Positions 33,294-42,308 of a stretch of 64,000 nt of DNA are shown here, one piece after another. Made by a program: the position numbers and the translations under genes. Where the stretch lies: assembly GCF_003367175.1 (NCBI RefSeq), contig NZ_QRGA01000017.1, positions 1 through 64,000 on the forward strand. The letters are read 5' to 3'. Each line of letters opens with the position of its first letter. Positions within the stretch are counted from its first letter, which is position 1. Under the pieces are notes generated by a model, which was given only the letters and a program-made list of their open reading frames with translations, did no database searches and was not told the DNA's origin. The stretch comes from Trinickia dinghuensis. GTDB taxonomy: Bacteria; Pseudomonadota; Gammaproteobacteria; Burkholderiales; Burkholderiaceae.

Positions 33294-34754
33294 ATGGATC
33301 TCGAACACGCATTGAAGGACCCCTCGCTGTTGCGGCATCAGGCCTATATCGACGGCGAATGGCAAGCCGCGGAATCGGGCGCGACGCTCGACGTTTTCGA
33401 CCCGGCGACGGGAAACTCGCTCGGCACCGTGCCGAACATGGGCGCAGCGGAAACGGCACGTGCGATCGACGCGGCTCAAACGGCATGGGGTGCCTGGCGC
33501 AAGAGGACGGCGAAGGAGCGGGCGGCCATTTTGCGTCGCTGGTTCGACCTGATGGTGGCGAACAGCGACGATCTTGCGTTGATCCTCACCACTGAACAAG
33601 GCAAGCCGCTCGCCGAAGCCAAGGGCGAAATCGCCTACGCGGCTTCGTTTCTTGAATGGTTCGCCGAAGAAGGCAAACGTGTCGCTGGGGATACGCTCGC
33701 CTCGCCCGCGGCCGACAAGCGGATCGTCGTCGTGAAGGAGCCGATCGGCGTGTGTGCCGCCATCACGCCGTGGAATTTCCCCGCCGCGATGATTACGCGG
33801 AAAGTAGGCCCGGCGCTCGCGGCCGGTTGCCCGATCGTCGTCAAGCCGGCCGAGTCGACGCCGTTTTCCGCGCTTGCGATGGCGGTGCTGGCCGAACGCG
33901 CGGGCGTGCCCAAGGGCGTGCTCAGCGTCGTTACCGGCGATCCCAAAGCGATCGGCGCGGAGATGACGCGCAACCCGATCGTTCGCAAGCTGTCGTTTAC
34001 GGGATCCACTGCGGTGGGCCGGTTGCTGATGGCGCAGAGCGCGCCGACGGTGAAGAAGATGTCGCTGGAACTAGGCGGGAACGCGCCGTTCATCGTCTTC
34101 GACGATGCCGATCTTGACGCGGCCGTCGAGGGCGCGATCGCATCGAAATATCGCAACAACGGGCAAACCTGTGTCTGTACCAATCGCTTCTATGTGCACG
34201 AACGCGTCTACGATGCATTCGCGGACAAGCTTGCATCGGCCGTGAGCAAACTCAAGGTTGGACACGGCACCGAGAGCGGCGTCGCGCTCGGGCCGCTGAT
34301 CAACGAGGCGGCGGTGAAGAAGGTCGAGTCGCACATTGCCGATGCGCTTGCCAAAGGCGCGTCGCTCGTGACGGGCGGCAAGCGTCACGCGCTGGGCCAT
34401 GGCTTTTTCGAGCCGACCGTTTTGACGGGCTTGACGCCGGACATGCACGTGGCGAAGGAGGAGACGTTCGGTCCGCTCGCGCCATTGTTCCGTTTTTCGT
34501 CGGACGATGAAGTGGTGCGTCTCGCCAACGATACCGAGTTCGGTCTTGCCGCCTACTTCTACAGTCGCGATATCGGCCGGGTTTGGCGTGTCGCCGAGGG
34601 GCTCGAATACGGCATGGTCGGGATCAATACCGGAATCATCTCCAACGAAGTCGCGCCGTTCGGCGGCGTCAAGCAATCGGGGCTCGGCCGCGAGGGATCC
34701 CATTACGGCATCGACGACTATGTCGTGATCAAGTATCTATGTGTCGCCGTTTGA
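33294..34754 (+). CDS. gabD: Succinate-semialdehyde dehydrogenase
   Basis: The 486-residue protein matches GabD: CAAITPWNFPAAMITRKVGP, the general base in KKMSLELGGNAPFIVFDDAD, the nucleophile in NNGQTCVCTNRF and GGVKQSGLGREGSHYG near the end. It oxidises succinate semialdehyde to succinate. It lies 23 bases after the GntR gene, so it is probably in the same transcript. Its presence there suggests that the operon's substrate is broken down to succinate semialdehyde, as in trigonelline or pyridine degradation. Confidence 0.9.
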   Translation: MDLEHALKDPSLLRHQAYIDGEWQAAESGATLDVFDPATGNSLGTVPNMGAAETARAIDAAQTAWGAWRKRTAKERAAILRRWFDLMVANSDDLALILTTEQGKPLAEAKGEIAYAASFLEWFAEEGKRVAGDTLASPAADKRIVVVKEPIGVCAAITPWNFPAAMITRKVGPALAAGCPIVVKPAESTPFSALAMAVLAERAGVPKGVLSVVTGDPKAIGAEMTRNPIVRKLSFTGSTAVGRLLMAQSAPTVKKMSLELGGNAPFIVFDDADLDAAVEGAIASKYRNNGQTCVCTNRFYVHERVYDAFADKLASAVSKLKVGHGTESGVALGPLINEAAVKKVESHIADALAKGASLVTGGKRHALGHGFFEPTVLTGLTPDMHVAKEETFGPLAPLFRFSSDDEVVRLANDTEFGLAAYFYSRDIGRVWRVAEGLEYGMVGINTGIISNEVAPFGGVKQSGLGREGSHYGIDDYVVIKYLCVAV

Positions 34755-34849
34755 CAGCCGGGGGGCGACGGGGATTGATAAGGTGGGCGGTTGTTTGCAG
34801 TGGCGTAAGAAGTTGAATCAAAAAAACCGATGAGGATTTGGAGACTTAA

Positions 34850-36010
34850 ATGAAATTAGATCGAAATAAATTAGCACTCCTAAGCACAATTTGCGCCGGA
34901 TGCTTGCTTCCCGGCATTGCCGCTGCGCAGTCGTCCGTGACGTTGTACGGCGTGATCGATGAAGGTATCGACTACGTCAACAACAGCGGCGGCCAACATC
35001 TGATCCGCATGCGCGACGGCACCTACGACGGCATGTACGGCAGCCGTTGGGGCCTGAAGGGCAAGGAAGACCTGGGCGGCGGCTTGAGCGCGCTCTTCAA
35101 GCTCGAAGCGGGTTTCAGCTTGGAAAACGGGCAAATGCGTCAAGGCGGACGAGAATTCGGACGGCAGGCGTACGTCGGCCTTTCCAAAACGAATCTCGGT
35201 ACGGTCACGTTGGGACGCCAGTACGACTCCGTCGTCGATTACGTTCAGCCGGTGACCGCCGTGGGCCAATTCGGCGGCCCGTTCGTGCGCGGTGGCGACA
35301 TCGACAACACGGACAACTCGTTCCGCGTCGACAACTCGGTCAAGTATGCGAGCCCGTCATTCGGCGGCTTCACGTTCGGCGGCATGTATTCGTTCACGAA
35401 TTCGAACGCGTCCGGCGTCGGTACCACCGGCATGTGGAGCTTGGGGGCGGCCTATTCGCACAGCGGTTTCAACGCGGGCGCCGCCTATTTCTATGCGAAG
35501 AACCCGGCCGCCATCTTCACCGACGGCGACTTCGTCGGCAACACCACGGGATCGGCAATCGGCGCGAGCGGTCCGTTCAGCTATGTCGGCGCGCCGCATA
35601 GCGAGCGCATCATGGGCATCGGCGCGGACTATGCGTTCGGCGCGGCGACGGCAGGCGTCGACTACACGAACACGAAGTTCGACGATGCGAACGGGACGAC
35701 GAGTTCGGTGACGTTCAGCAACTACGAGGTGTGGGGGCAATACAAGGTCACGCCGGCGGCGACGCTGGGCGCGGCGTATGCCTATACCGACGGCAAGGTG
35801 AACTATAACGGCATGAAGCCGAAATACCACCAAGTCTCGCTGATGGGCAGCTATGCCGTGTCCAAGCGCACGTCGTTCTATGCGATGGCCGGGGTCCAGC
35901 AGGCGGCGGGGGATGCGAAGCAAGCCGACATCTTCGACTTCTCGATCGCCGACGCATCGACCACGAACCGCCAGTTGATGTTCCGCCTCGGCATGCTGCA
36001 TCAGTTCTAA
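34850..36010 (+). CDS. OmpC-type outer membrane porin
   Basis: The 386-residue protein has a signal peptide (about 1-24, ending GIAAA) and mature start QSSVTLYGVIDEGIDYVNN, the standard opening of burkholderial general porins. It ends MFRLGMLHQF with the terminal Phe needed for outer-membrane insertion. It contains LGRQYDSVVDY, typical of the eyelet region. It follows gabD by 95 bases and might admit the substrate of the upstream operon. Confidence 0.92.
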   Translation: MKLDRNKLALLSTICAGCLLPGIAAAQSSVTLYGVIDEGIDYVNNSGGQHLIRMRDGTYDGMYGSRWGLKGKEDLGGGLSALFKLEAGFSLENGQMRQGGREFGRQAYVGLSKTNLGTVTLGRQYDSVVDYVQPVTAVGQFGGPFVRGGDIDNTDNSFRVDNSVKYASPSFGGFTFGGMYSFTNSNASGVGTTGMWSLGAAYSHSGFNAGAAYFYAKNPAAIFTDGDFVGNTTGSAIGASGPFSYVGAPHSERIMGIGADYAFGAATAGVDYTNTKFDDANGTTSSVTFSNYEVWGQYKVTPAATLGAAYAYTDGKVNYNGMKPKYHQVSLMGSYAVSKRTSFYAMAGVQQAAGDAKQADIFDFSIADASTTNRQLMFRLGMLHQF

Positions 36011-36059
36011 AACGAAGCGGAACATACCGCCCGCCGCTCACCGACCGACGAAGACAATA

Positions 36060-37637
36060 ATGAAGACCATTCGGGATTTATCTATCGCTGCAAAGATAGG
36101 TGTTGCATTTGCGAGTGTGATTGCTGTCTTCGCGGTGAGCGCGGGCATTTGCATCTTCAGCGTTCGCGCGCTGGATGCCAAGCAGAAGGAGATTGCGACG
36201 TCGGAGCAGACGCTGTTGCTGCTCAAGGACGGGACGGCCGATTATCTGAACATCGTCTGGGCCGTATTGGCGAATAACCTGAACGGGAAACCTGGGCATA
36301 AGGAATGGATCGATCAGCACGGCGGCGATTTCGACAAGCGATTGTCGACCTTGCGAACGATGGACGGCACGGCCGCCGGTGCGGAATTTGTAGACGAGTG
36401 TCAGAAGCAATACGACGCTTGGCTGCACACCGTAGTTCATCCGTTGGTGGACATGCGAAAAAAGGTGGATGCGTTTTCGGTGAACGTGAGCGATCTTTCG
36501 CAAATGACGGAGGGCTTCGGTTCTTATCTGGGAACGGAAAAGCTGATCGCGGCGATCGGCAAGCTCGATGGCTATGAGCGCAGGCGGATGGAGCAAGCGC
36601 AAGGGGAACTCGCATCGCTGCGGGCGACGATTTATACAACGATTGGCGTGACGTCGCTGCTTGCTGTACTTGCCGCTGTTTTGGCGGGGACCTGGCTCGC
36701 GCGTGCGGTGTCGCGCCCTTTGAGACAGGCCGTGACGCTTGCAACTTGCGTGGCGGAAGGCGATTTGACCACGAGTATCGAAGCTTCGTCGACGGACGAA
36801 ACCGGGCTCTTGGTGCAGAGCCTAAACGCGATGAATCGGAGTTTGGCGCAGATCGTCGGTCAGGTAAGGGACAGCACCGATCATATCGCCACGGCCTCGG
36901 GCGAGATCGCGGCCGGCAACTACGATCTGTCGGCACGGACCGAGCAACAGGCGAGTTCGCTCGAGGAGACGGCCGCCAGCATGACCGAGCTGACGGAGAC
37001 GGTCAGACACAACACCGATAACGCTCGGCAGGCCAATGCGCTCGCCGCTCGGGCATCCACGATGGCCGACGCGGGGAACGACGCCGTGATGGGCATGGTT
37101 CAGACCATCGGCCGGATCAGCGGCAGTTCGAGCAAGATTTCCGAAATCACCGGTGTGATCGAAGGCATTGCCTTCCAAACGAACATCCTGGCTTTGAATG
37201 CGGCCGTCGAGGCCGCCCGAGCCGGTGAGCATGGCCGTGGATTTGCTGTCGTGTCGGGTGAGGTTCGCACGCTTGCTCAGCGATGCGCAACGGCCGCGAA
37301 GGAAATCCGGGAGCTGATTACCTCGTCGGTGGTCATGATTCAGGACGGCGAGAAGCAGGCGGAAGGTGTCGGCGAAACGATGGAGCAGGTCAAGGGGGCG
37401 ATCAAGCAAGTGTCGGACATCGTCGCCGAAATCGCGACCGCATCGGAGGAGCAGGCGCAGGGGATCGAGCAGGTCAACCAGGCCGTGAGTCAGATGGACA
37501 AAGTGACCCAGCAGAACGCGGCGCTCGTCGAGGAGGCCGCCGCGGCGGCGCAGTCGCTCGAACAGCAGGCGGCCACTCTGAAGAACGCAGTGACTGTATT
37601 CAAAGTCGACGAAGTGACGTTCGCGAGAAAGCGATAG
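36060..37637 (+). CDS. Methyl-accepting chemotaxis protein
   Basis: The 525-residue protein has a membrane segment at about 10-32, a periplasmic helical sensor to about 190 and a second membrane segment at about 193-212. A HAMP linker follows, then the signalling domain with the hairpin tip EGIAFQTNILALNAAVEAAR. Methylation-type Glu/Gln heptads (TEQQASSLEETAASM) are present, but there is no C-terminal CheR-tether pentapeptide. It lies 49 bases after the porin gene. Ligand unknown; its place at the end of the catabolic block suggests a related attractant. Confidence 0.9.
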   Translation: MKTIRDLSIAAKIGVAFASVIAVFAVSAGICIFSVRALDAKQKEIATSEQTLLLLKDGTADYLNIVWAVLANNLNGKPGHKEWIDQHGGDFDKRLSTLRTMDGTAAGAEFVDECQKQYDAWLHTVVHPLVDMRKKVDAFSVNVSDLSQMTEGFGSYLGTEKLIAAIGKLDGYERRRMEQAQGELASLRATIYTTIGVTSLLAVLAAVLAGTWLARAVSRPLRQAVTLATCVAEGDLTTSIEASSTDETGLLVQSLNAMNRSLAQIVGQVRDSTDHIATASGEIAAGNYDLSARTEQQASSLEETAASMTELTETVRHNTDNARQANALAARASTMADAGNDAVMGMVQTIGRISGSSSKISEITGVIEGIAFQTNILALNAAVEAARAGEHGRGFAVVSGEVRTLAQRCATAAKEIRELITSSVVMIQDGEKQAEGVGETMEQVKGAIKQVSDIVAEIATASEEQAQGIEQVNQAVSQMDKVTQQNAALVEEAAAAAQSLEQQAATLKNAVTVFKVDEVTFARKR

Positions 37638-37944
37638 GGCGCTTGTCCAATTTCTTTCGTCTGTCGATTTGCGCCTTTGGACCGCGCGCCTTCGGCGCCG
37701 CGCGAACGCGTTACCGGTGGCGAAAGCGTCACTGACCGCCTAAGCTGCCCTAGCAAGGATGTGGCGAATTGTCGTGCAGCGCGCATCCACGTCGGTAATT
37801 GACGCGTATATGTCTTCGATGGCCAAGTTCGACCACTGGAACAGGTAGTTTCTCCGCCGAAGTTTGCTGGGCGGATGACGGCTGCTGGGCGGTACCGGTG
37901 AGACAGCGCGGCGGTCATTCCGCATCGGCAACCGGAGCGACGCG
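37638..37944. other. Intergenic region without recognised gene
   Basis: The 307 bases between the chemoreceptor and cytochrome b genes hold only short frames with no family resemblance. Their codon use is unlike that of the neighbours. The inverted string GCGCGCCTTCGGCGCCGCGCG at about 37684-37704 is GC-rich and could form a hairpin after the chemoreceptor gene, without a T run. Confidence 0.4.
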
Positions 37945-38574
37945 ATGGAGACTTCGCAATTTCACGAAGAGCATCGTCTGCAGCGGAGCGGGCTCGTCCA
38001 TCCGCTGTGGGTTCGCGCAACGCACTGGTTGAACGCGCTTGCCGCGATCGTGATGATGCTCTCGGGGTGGCAGATCTACGACGCATCGCCGATTTTCCCC
38101 CGGTTCATGTTCCCGATGTCGATCACGCTCGGCGGCTGGCTAGCCGGCGCGCTGCAATGGCACTTCGCGGCAATGTGGCTGCTTATTGCCAATGGCATCG
38201 TCTATTTGGTCGTCAATCTCGTAACCCGGAGACTGTTCGCCAAGTTCTTCCCACTCTCACCGCGCGCGATTTGGCGCGACCTCGCGAGTGCGCTCGCCGG
38301 CAAGCTTTCACATGCCGACCTGTCGCGGTACAACGCCGTGCAAAAGCTCGCCTACCTGGTCGCGATAGCGGACCTCATCGTGCTCGTGCTTTCCGGGCTC
38401 GCCATTTGGAAGTCGGTCCAGTTCCCTCTGCTGCGCGGTTTGATGGGCGGTTACGATGACGCCCGTGTCGTGCATTTCTGTGCAATGTCGCTGCTTGCGG
38501 CATTTATCGCCGTCCATATCGTGATGGTCGCGATCGTGCCGCGCTCGCTTATCGCAATGTTGCGGGGCCGATAA
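37945..38574 (+). CDS. Cytochrome b561-type membrane subunit
   Basis: The 209-residue protein has four membrane segments with candidate haem histidines in RATHWLNALAA, QWHFAAMWLLIANG, VVHFCAMSLL and AVHIVMVAIV. It resembles the cytochrome b subunits that anchor molybdoenzymes. It lies 45 bases before a molybdopterin-dependent oxidoreductase and probably links that enzyme to the quinone pool. Confidence 0.84.
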   Translation: METSQFHEEHRLQRSGLVHPLWVRATHWLNALAAIVMMLSGWQIYDASPIFPRFMFPMSITLGGWLAGALQWHFAAMWLLIANGIVYLVVNLVTRRLFAKFFPLSPRAIWRDLASALAGKLSHADLSRYNAVQKLAYLVAIADLIVLVLSGLAIWKSVQFPLLRGLMGGYDDARVVHFCAMSLLAAFIAVHIVMVAIVPRSLIAMLRGR

Positions 38575-38619
38575 CCGGCGCTCGGCATCCGTATCCGGCT
38601 CCTCGAGTAGGAGATAGCT

Positions 38620-39414
38620 ATGAAACTGCCACGAATTCAGGGCGATTCCGACGTTCGACCGGCATCGTTCGATACCAAGGCGATTTCAGCCGACGCGCTT
38701 CGCGAGTTGGCTCTGCCCGCGCGTAGGGCGTTCGGCAAACGCGTGCTGACACTCGGCGGCCTGTTGATGCTGACCGGCTGTTCGCTGACCGACGAGAAAT
38801 CCGTCAACGCGTTCTTGATGAGCGTGTCGCGAATGAACGATCGCGTCCAGGGATGGCTTTTCGACCCGACGCGTCTCGCGCCCACCTACAGCGAGGCCGA
38901 GCTCACGCGCCCATTCCCGTTCAACGCCTATTACGGTATCGACGACGTGCCCGAAGTCGATGGGTCGGACTATCGACTGAAATTGAGCGGGATGATTGCC
39001 GGGAAACGCGACTGGACGCTACCCGAACTCTATGCGCTGCCCCATGCGGAGCAGATCACACGGCATATTTGTGTCGAAGGATGGAGTGCGATCGGGCATT
39101 GGGGCGGAACGCCGTTTGGGGATTTTTTGCGCCGGGTCGGTGCCGACACGAGCGCCAAGTATGTCGGTTTCAAATGTGCCGACGACTACTACGAAAGTAT
39201 CGACATGCCGACGGCGCTGCATCCGCAGACGCTCCTTGCATTCGAATACGACGGTAAGACCTTGCCGCCCAAGTACGGCTTTCCTATGAAGCTACGCATT
39301 CCAACGAAGCTCGGCTATAAGAATCCGAAACATATCGTGGAAATTTTTGTCACCAACACCTACCCTGGCGGCTATTGGAGCGACCAGGGATACAACTGGT
39401 TCGGCGGGTCGTGA
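38620..39414 (+). CDS. Molybdopterin-dependent oxidoreductase (sulfite oxidase/MsrP fold)
   Basis: The 264-residue protein has the molybdenum ligand Cys151 in RHICVEGWSAIGHWGG and the pterin-binding C-terminal part RIPTKLGYKNPKHIVEIFV of the SuoX/YedY fold. The N-terminus has a twin Arg (RRAFGKR, 35-41), a hydrophobic stretch and LTGC with Cys54 in a lipobox position, so it may be a lipoprotein exported by the Tat route. With the cytochrome b it forms a periplasmic redox pair, possibly for repair of oxidised methionine or sulfite-like substrates. The substrate is not known. Confidence 0.85.
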   Translation: MKLPRIQGDSDVRPASFDTKAISADALRELALPARRAFGKRVLTLGGLLMLTGCSLTDEKSVNAFLMSVSRMNDRVQGWLFDPTRLAPTYSEAELTRPFPFNAYYGIDDVPEVDGSDYRLKLSGMIAGKRDWTLPELYALPHAEQITRHICVEGWSAIGHWGGTPFGDFLRRVGADTSAKYVGFKCADDYYESIDMPTALHPQTLLAFEYDGKTLPPKYGFPMKLRIPTKLGYKNPKHIVEIFVTNTYPGGYWSDQGYNWFGGS

Positions 39415-39569
39415 ACCAAGACGGCCGTATCGTGGCCCGCCAAGCGACGGCTGCATCGATCGGTACCAGGTCTGGCTCAGTAGTCGGTGCCACCCTTGCA
39501 GCACCCATGACGAGCGGTGCTTTTGCCTAACTCGTCAATGCAATTTGCACTTCACTAAGGAGACATCTC

Positions 39570-39788
39570 ATGGGTAAGTTTGCAATTGCGGCACTCGTTG
39601 CCATGCTTAGCTTAGGTATGTCGAGCGCATTCGCTCAGGAGGCGAGCGGTACGATGTCGAAGTCCGAAATGGCGAGCGGCACGATGGCGAAAACTCCGAT
39701 GTCGAAGAAACAAATGAAGCATTCGCACATGAAGAAAGGCGGCTCGATGGGGATGAAACAGGGGGCTTCCGGTTCGATGGGGCAGTGA
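39570..39788 (+). CDS. MXKDX-repeat small secreted protein
   Basis: The 72-residue protein has a signal peptide (about 1-22, ending SSAFA) and a mature part made of Met/Lys/Ser-rich repeats (MSKSEM, MAKTPM, MSKKQM, then MKHSHMKKGGSMGMK). It belongs to the pentapeptide MXKDX family of Burkholderiales. The dense Met and His suggest metal (copper) binding or oxidant quenching, which would suit a place beside a possible methionine-sulfoxide or sulfite redox system. AAGGAG precedes the ATG. Confidence 0.85.
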   Translation: MGKFAIAALVAMLSLGMSSAFAQEASGTMSKSEMASGTMAKTPMSKKQMKHSHMKKGGSMGMKQGASGSMGQ

Positions 39789-39860
39789 CGTGCCCCATGC
39801 CGCGTAGCGTTGGTGCTGGACCCGGCTAACGGCCACGGCCCAGCGCCTCGCCACTCCGGC

Positions 39861-40631
39861 TCAAAGCACATTCAACATCGCGACCGCCGCTTCCTGCAGA
39901 TGGGGCAGCACCCGCTTCAACGCGGCATCGGCGCTTTCGTTCTTGATCGGCATATTCGTGCTGAGCGCGGCGACGACTTCGCCGTGCCGATTTCTGAGCG
40001 GCACGGCGATCCCGCGCACGCCGACTTGCAACTGTTGCTCTACCAACGCATACCCGTCGGCGCGCGCCTGCTCGATCTTTTCCAGCAGGCGTGCCTTGCT
40101 CGTCAGCGTATGCGGTGTATAGGGCGCCAGCTCGACGCGTTCGAGCCAGGCCGAGACGGCGTCCCGATCTCCCTTGTAAGCGAGCAGCACGACGCCCGGC
40201 GAAATCAGCGGTGCCGGCACGCGGGCCCCCAGCACGAAGCCTGTCGTCATTACACGCGAAACACCGTTTCGAGCGATCACGACGAGTTCCCAATCGTCGA
40301 GCACGCTGACATAGGCAGATTCGTTGATCGACGCGCTGATCTGCTGCAAGTACGGCTGAACGGTCCGAGGCAGCCGTGCCGAATCGAAGTAGGACCAGCC
40401 GACGCGGAGCACACGCGGCGTCAGCCCGAACAAGCGGCCGTCCGTATAGACATAGCCGAGCGATTCGAGCGTCAACAGATACCGGCGTGCTGCGGTACGC
40501 GATAGACCCGTACGCGCCGCCGCCTGCGTAGGCGTCATGCGCGCATGCTCGTTATCGAAAGCCTCGAGGATCGCGAGGCCCTTTTCGAGCCCGGCAATCC
40601 AATCGCGCTTGTCTAGGGAAACCTTATCCAT
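39861..40631 (-). CDS. IclR-family regulator, PcaR/PobR subfamily
   Basis: The 256-residue protein has the winged helix WIAGLEKGLAILEAFDNEHA and AAARTGLSRTAARRYLLTLE and the effector domain with QVGVRGIAVPLRNRHGEVVAAL. It lies downstream of the MHS transporter on the same strand, 89 bases away. It probably regulates the transporter and the divergent dioxygenase gene through the palindromes near 42161-42197. It could also share targets with the IclR protein at 6737. Confidence 0.87.
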   Translation of the reverse strand: MDKVSLDKRDWIAGLEKGLAILEAFDNEHARMTPTQAAARTGLSRTAARRYLLTLESLGYVYTDGRLFGLTPRVLRVGWSYFDSARLPRTVQPYLQQISASINESAYVSVLDDWELVVIARNGVSRVMTTGFVLGARVPAPLISPGVVLLAYKGDRDAVSAWLERVELAPYTPHTLTSKARLLEKIEQARADGYALVEQQLQVGVRGIAVPLRNRHGEVVAALSTNMPIKNESADAALKRVLPHLQEAAVAMLNVL

Positions 40632-40720
40632 GTCGATGGGGCGATGCCGATACTTGCACGTACCGCCGCGCGAGCCAAGCGGCGCGAATGAAGCCCGCCG
40701 TCATTGCGTCACAGCCTCAT

Positions 40721-42025
40721 TCATTGCGGTTTCATCCGCGCGCCGACGACCAAAGAAAGCAGGCACCCGATCGCCAGATAACCCGCGACGAGATGCCACG
40801 ACCCACCGGCAAAGCTCGTGAGCGCCACCGCGATGAACGGCGTGAAGCCGCCGCCGACGACGCTGGCGAATTGATACCCGACGCCTGCGCCGCTATAGCG
40901 GTACTCCGCGCCGAACAATTCGGTGAAGAGCGGCTGCTGCACGCTGACGACCATGTCGTGCCCGACGTTGGCAAGCATGACCGAGAAAATGACGATCCAG
41001 ACCGTCGCACGCGCCTCCAGCGCAACGAAGAATGGCACGGCACAGGCGAGGCCGATCGCCGCGCCGATGAGGTAGATGCGCTTGAGTCCGAAGCGGTCTG
41101 CGAGCCAAGCGAAGCAGGGGATCGTCACGCAGCTGAGCGCGCCGACGAGCAGCCCGATATTGAGGAACAAGTCGCGCGACATGCCGAGGTTGGTCGTCGA
41201 ATAGCTCAATGCGAACGCGGTGACGATATACATCGAGAACAATTCGGCAAGCCGCAACGCAATGATGTATGCGAATGCCTTCGGGTGACGCGTGAGCGCT
41301 TCGATGACGGGAAGCTTTAGCTTTCGGTGCTGATGCTCGACTTTCTCCACGAATTCCTGCGACTCGTCCATGCTCGCGCGAACCCAGAGGCCGATGCCCA
41401 CGAGGACGACGCTGAACACGAACGGCAGCCGCCATCCCCAAGAGCGAAAGGCCGCGTCGCCGAGCCAATGGCTCAGAATCGAGACGAAGCCGGTGGCCAG
41501 CACGAGGCCGACGCCATAACCGACCTGCACGCCGCTGCTGTAGAAAGCCTTGTTGCCGCGCGGTGCGCTCTCGACCGCCATCAGCGCCGCGCCGCCCCAT
41601 TCGCCGCCCACGGCGAAGCCCTGTATCGCCCGCATCGTCACGAGCAGGACCGGTGCCCACCAGCCGATCGACGAGAATGTCGGCAGCAATCCGATCGCGG
41701 CGGTGGACAAGCCCATCATGACGACGGTGATCACGAGCATGCGCTTGCGCCCGAGCCGGTCCCCGTAATGGCCGAACACGATGCCGCCCAAGGGGCGAAA
41801 AAGAAAGCCGACGCCGAACGTGGCGAAGGCGGCGAGCGTGCCCATCGCCGGACTGATCTTGGGGAAGAAGGCGGCGTTGAAGACGAGGGCGGCGACGATC
41901 CCGTAAAGCAGAAAATCGTACCAATCGACGACGGCACCCACGAAGCTGCCGATCGCCGCTCGCTGAGCTTGGCCCTTCGGCTGGTAGTGGGTCGCGGTAC
42001 TCGCGGTGTCGAACTGTGGGGTCAT
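40721..42025 (-). CDS. MHS-family MFS transporter (ShiA-like)
   Basis: The 434-residue protein has 12 membrane segments and the metabolite:H+ symporter signatures VGAVVDWYDFLLYGIVAAL and FGHYGDRLGRKRML. The group includes shikimate (ShiA), alpha-ketoglutarate and aromatic-acid carriers. ATG 42025 follows AGGAGA. It is divergent from the hydroxyphenylpyruvate dioxygenase gene and upstream of an IclR regulator, so an aromatic or hydroaromatic acid is the likely substrate. Confidence 0.86.
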   Translation of the reverse strand: MTPQFDTASTATHYQPKGQAQRAAIGSFVGAVVDWYDFLLYGIVAALVFNAAFFPKISPAMGTLAAFATFGVGFLFRPLGGIVFGHYGDRLGRKRMLVITVVMMGLSTAAIGLLPTFSSIGWWAPVLLVTMRAIQGFAVGGEWGGAALMAVESAPRGNKAFYSSGVQVGYGVGLVLATGFVSILSHWLGDAAFRSWGWRLPFVFSVVLVGIGLWVRASMDESQEFVEKVEHQHRKLKLPVIEALTRHPKAFAYIIALRLAELFSMYIVTAFALSYSTTNLGMSRDLFLNIGLLVGALSCVTIPCFAWLADRFGLKRIYLIGAAIGLACAVPFFVALEARATVWIVIFSVMLANVGHDMVVSVQQPLFTELFGAEYRYSGAGVGYQFASVVGGGFTPFIAVALTSFAGGSWHLVAGYLAIGCLLSLVVGARMKPQ

Positions 42026-42160
42026 CCGGCGTCTCCTACTGTGTTTTGCGCGAACGTGATCGTCGAAGGAACGACGCTCGGTAGTGCGCATTCGTCATGA
42101 GTGAGTCACTGCAGCATAGGGCTGCCGCCGCCCCACACGCAATGCGCTTGCCGCTCGGAT

Positions 42161-42197
42161 TGCGCGATTATCGCGCAAATGTGTGCGGCAATCGCAC
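42161..42197. promoter_or_regulatory. Two PcaR-type operators between MHS and hpd genes
   Basis: TGCGCGA-TTA-TCGCGCA at 42161-42177 is a perfect interrupted palindrome containing the GCGATTATCG core seen at the pca promoters. A second copy, GTGCG-GCAAT-CGCAC, lies at 42183-42197. They sit in the 283-base divergent region; otherwise the gap is empty. Confidence 0.62.
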
Positions 42198-42308
42198 GGT
42201 TTTCGGGTTTCCCCGACTCGGCCCGGTGCCGTTAGGCCTTTCGTGCGCTGCCCTACGGTGAACGATTTAGTTAAAATTGACACGAGCAACGTTGCCCGGA
42301 GGCTTTGC

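Noticed and set aside
34755-34849. Possible terminator between gabD and the porin gene
   Set aside because: The gap has G-rich and A-rich strings but no convincing stem.
37740-37931. 63-codon minus-strand frame in the gap before cytochrome b
   Set aside because: No ribosome site, family resemblance or codon bias like the neighbours.
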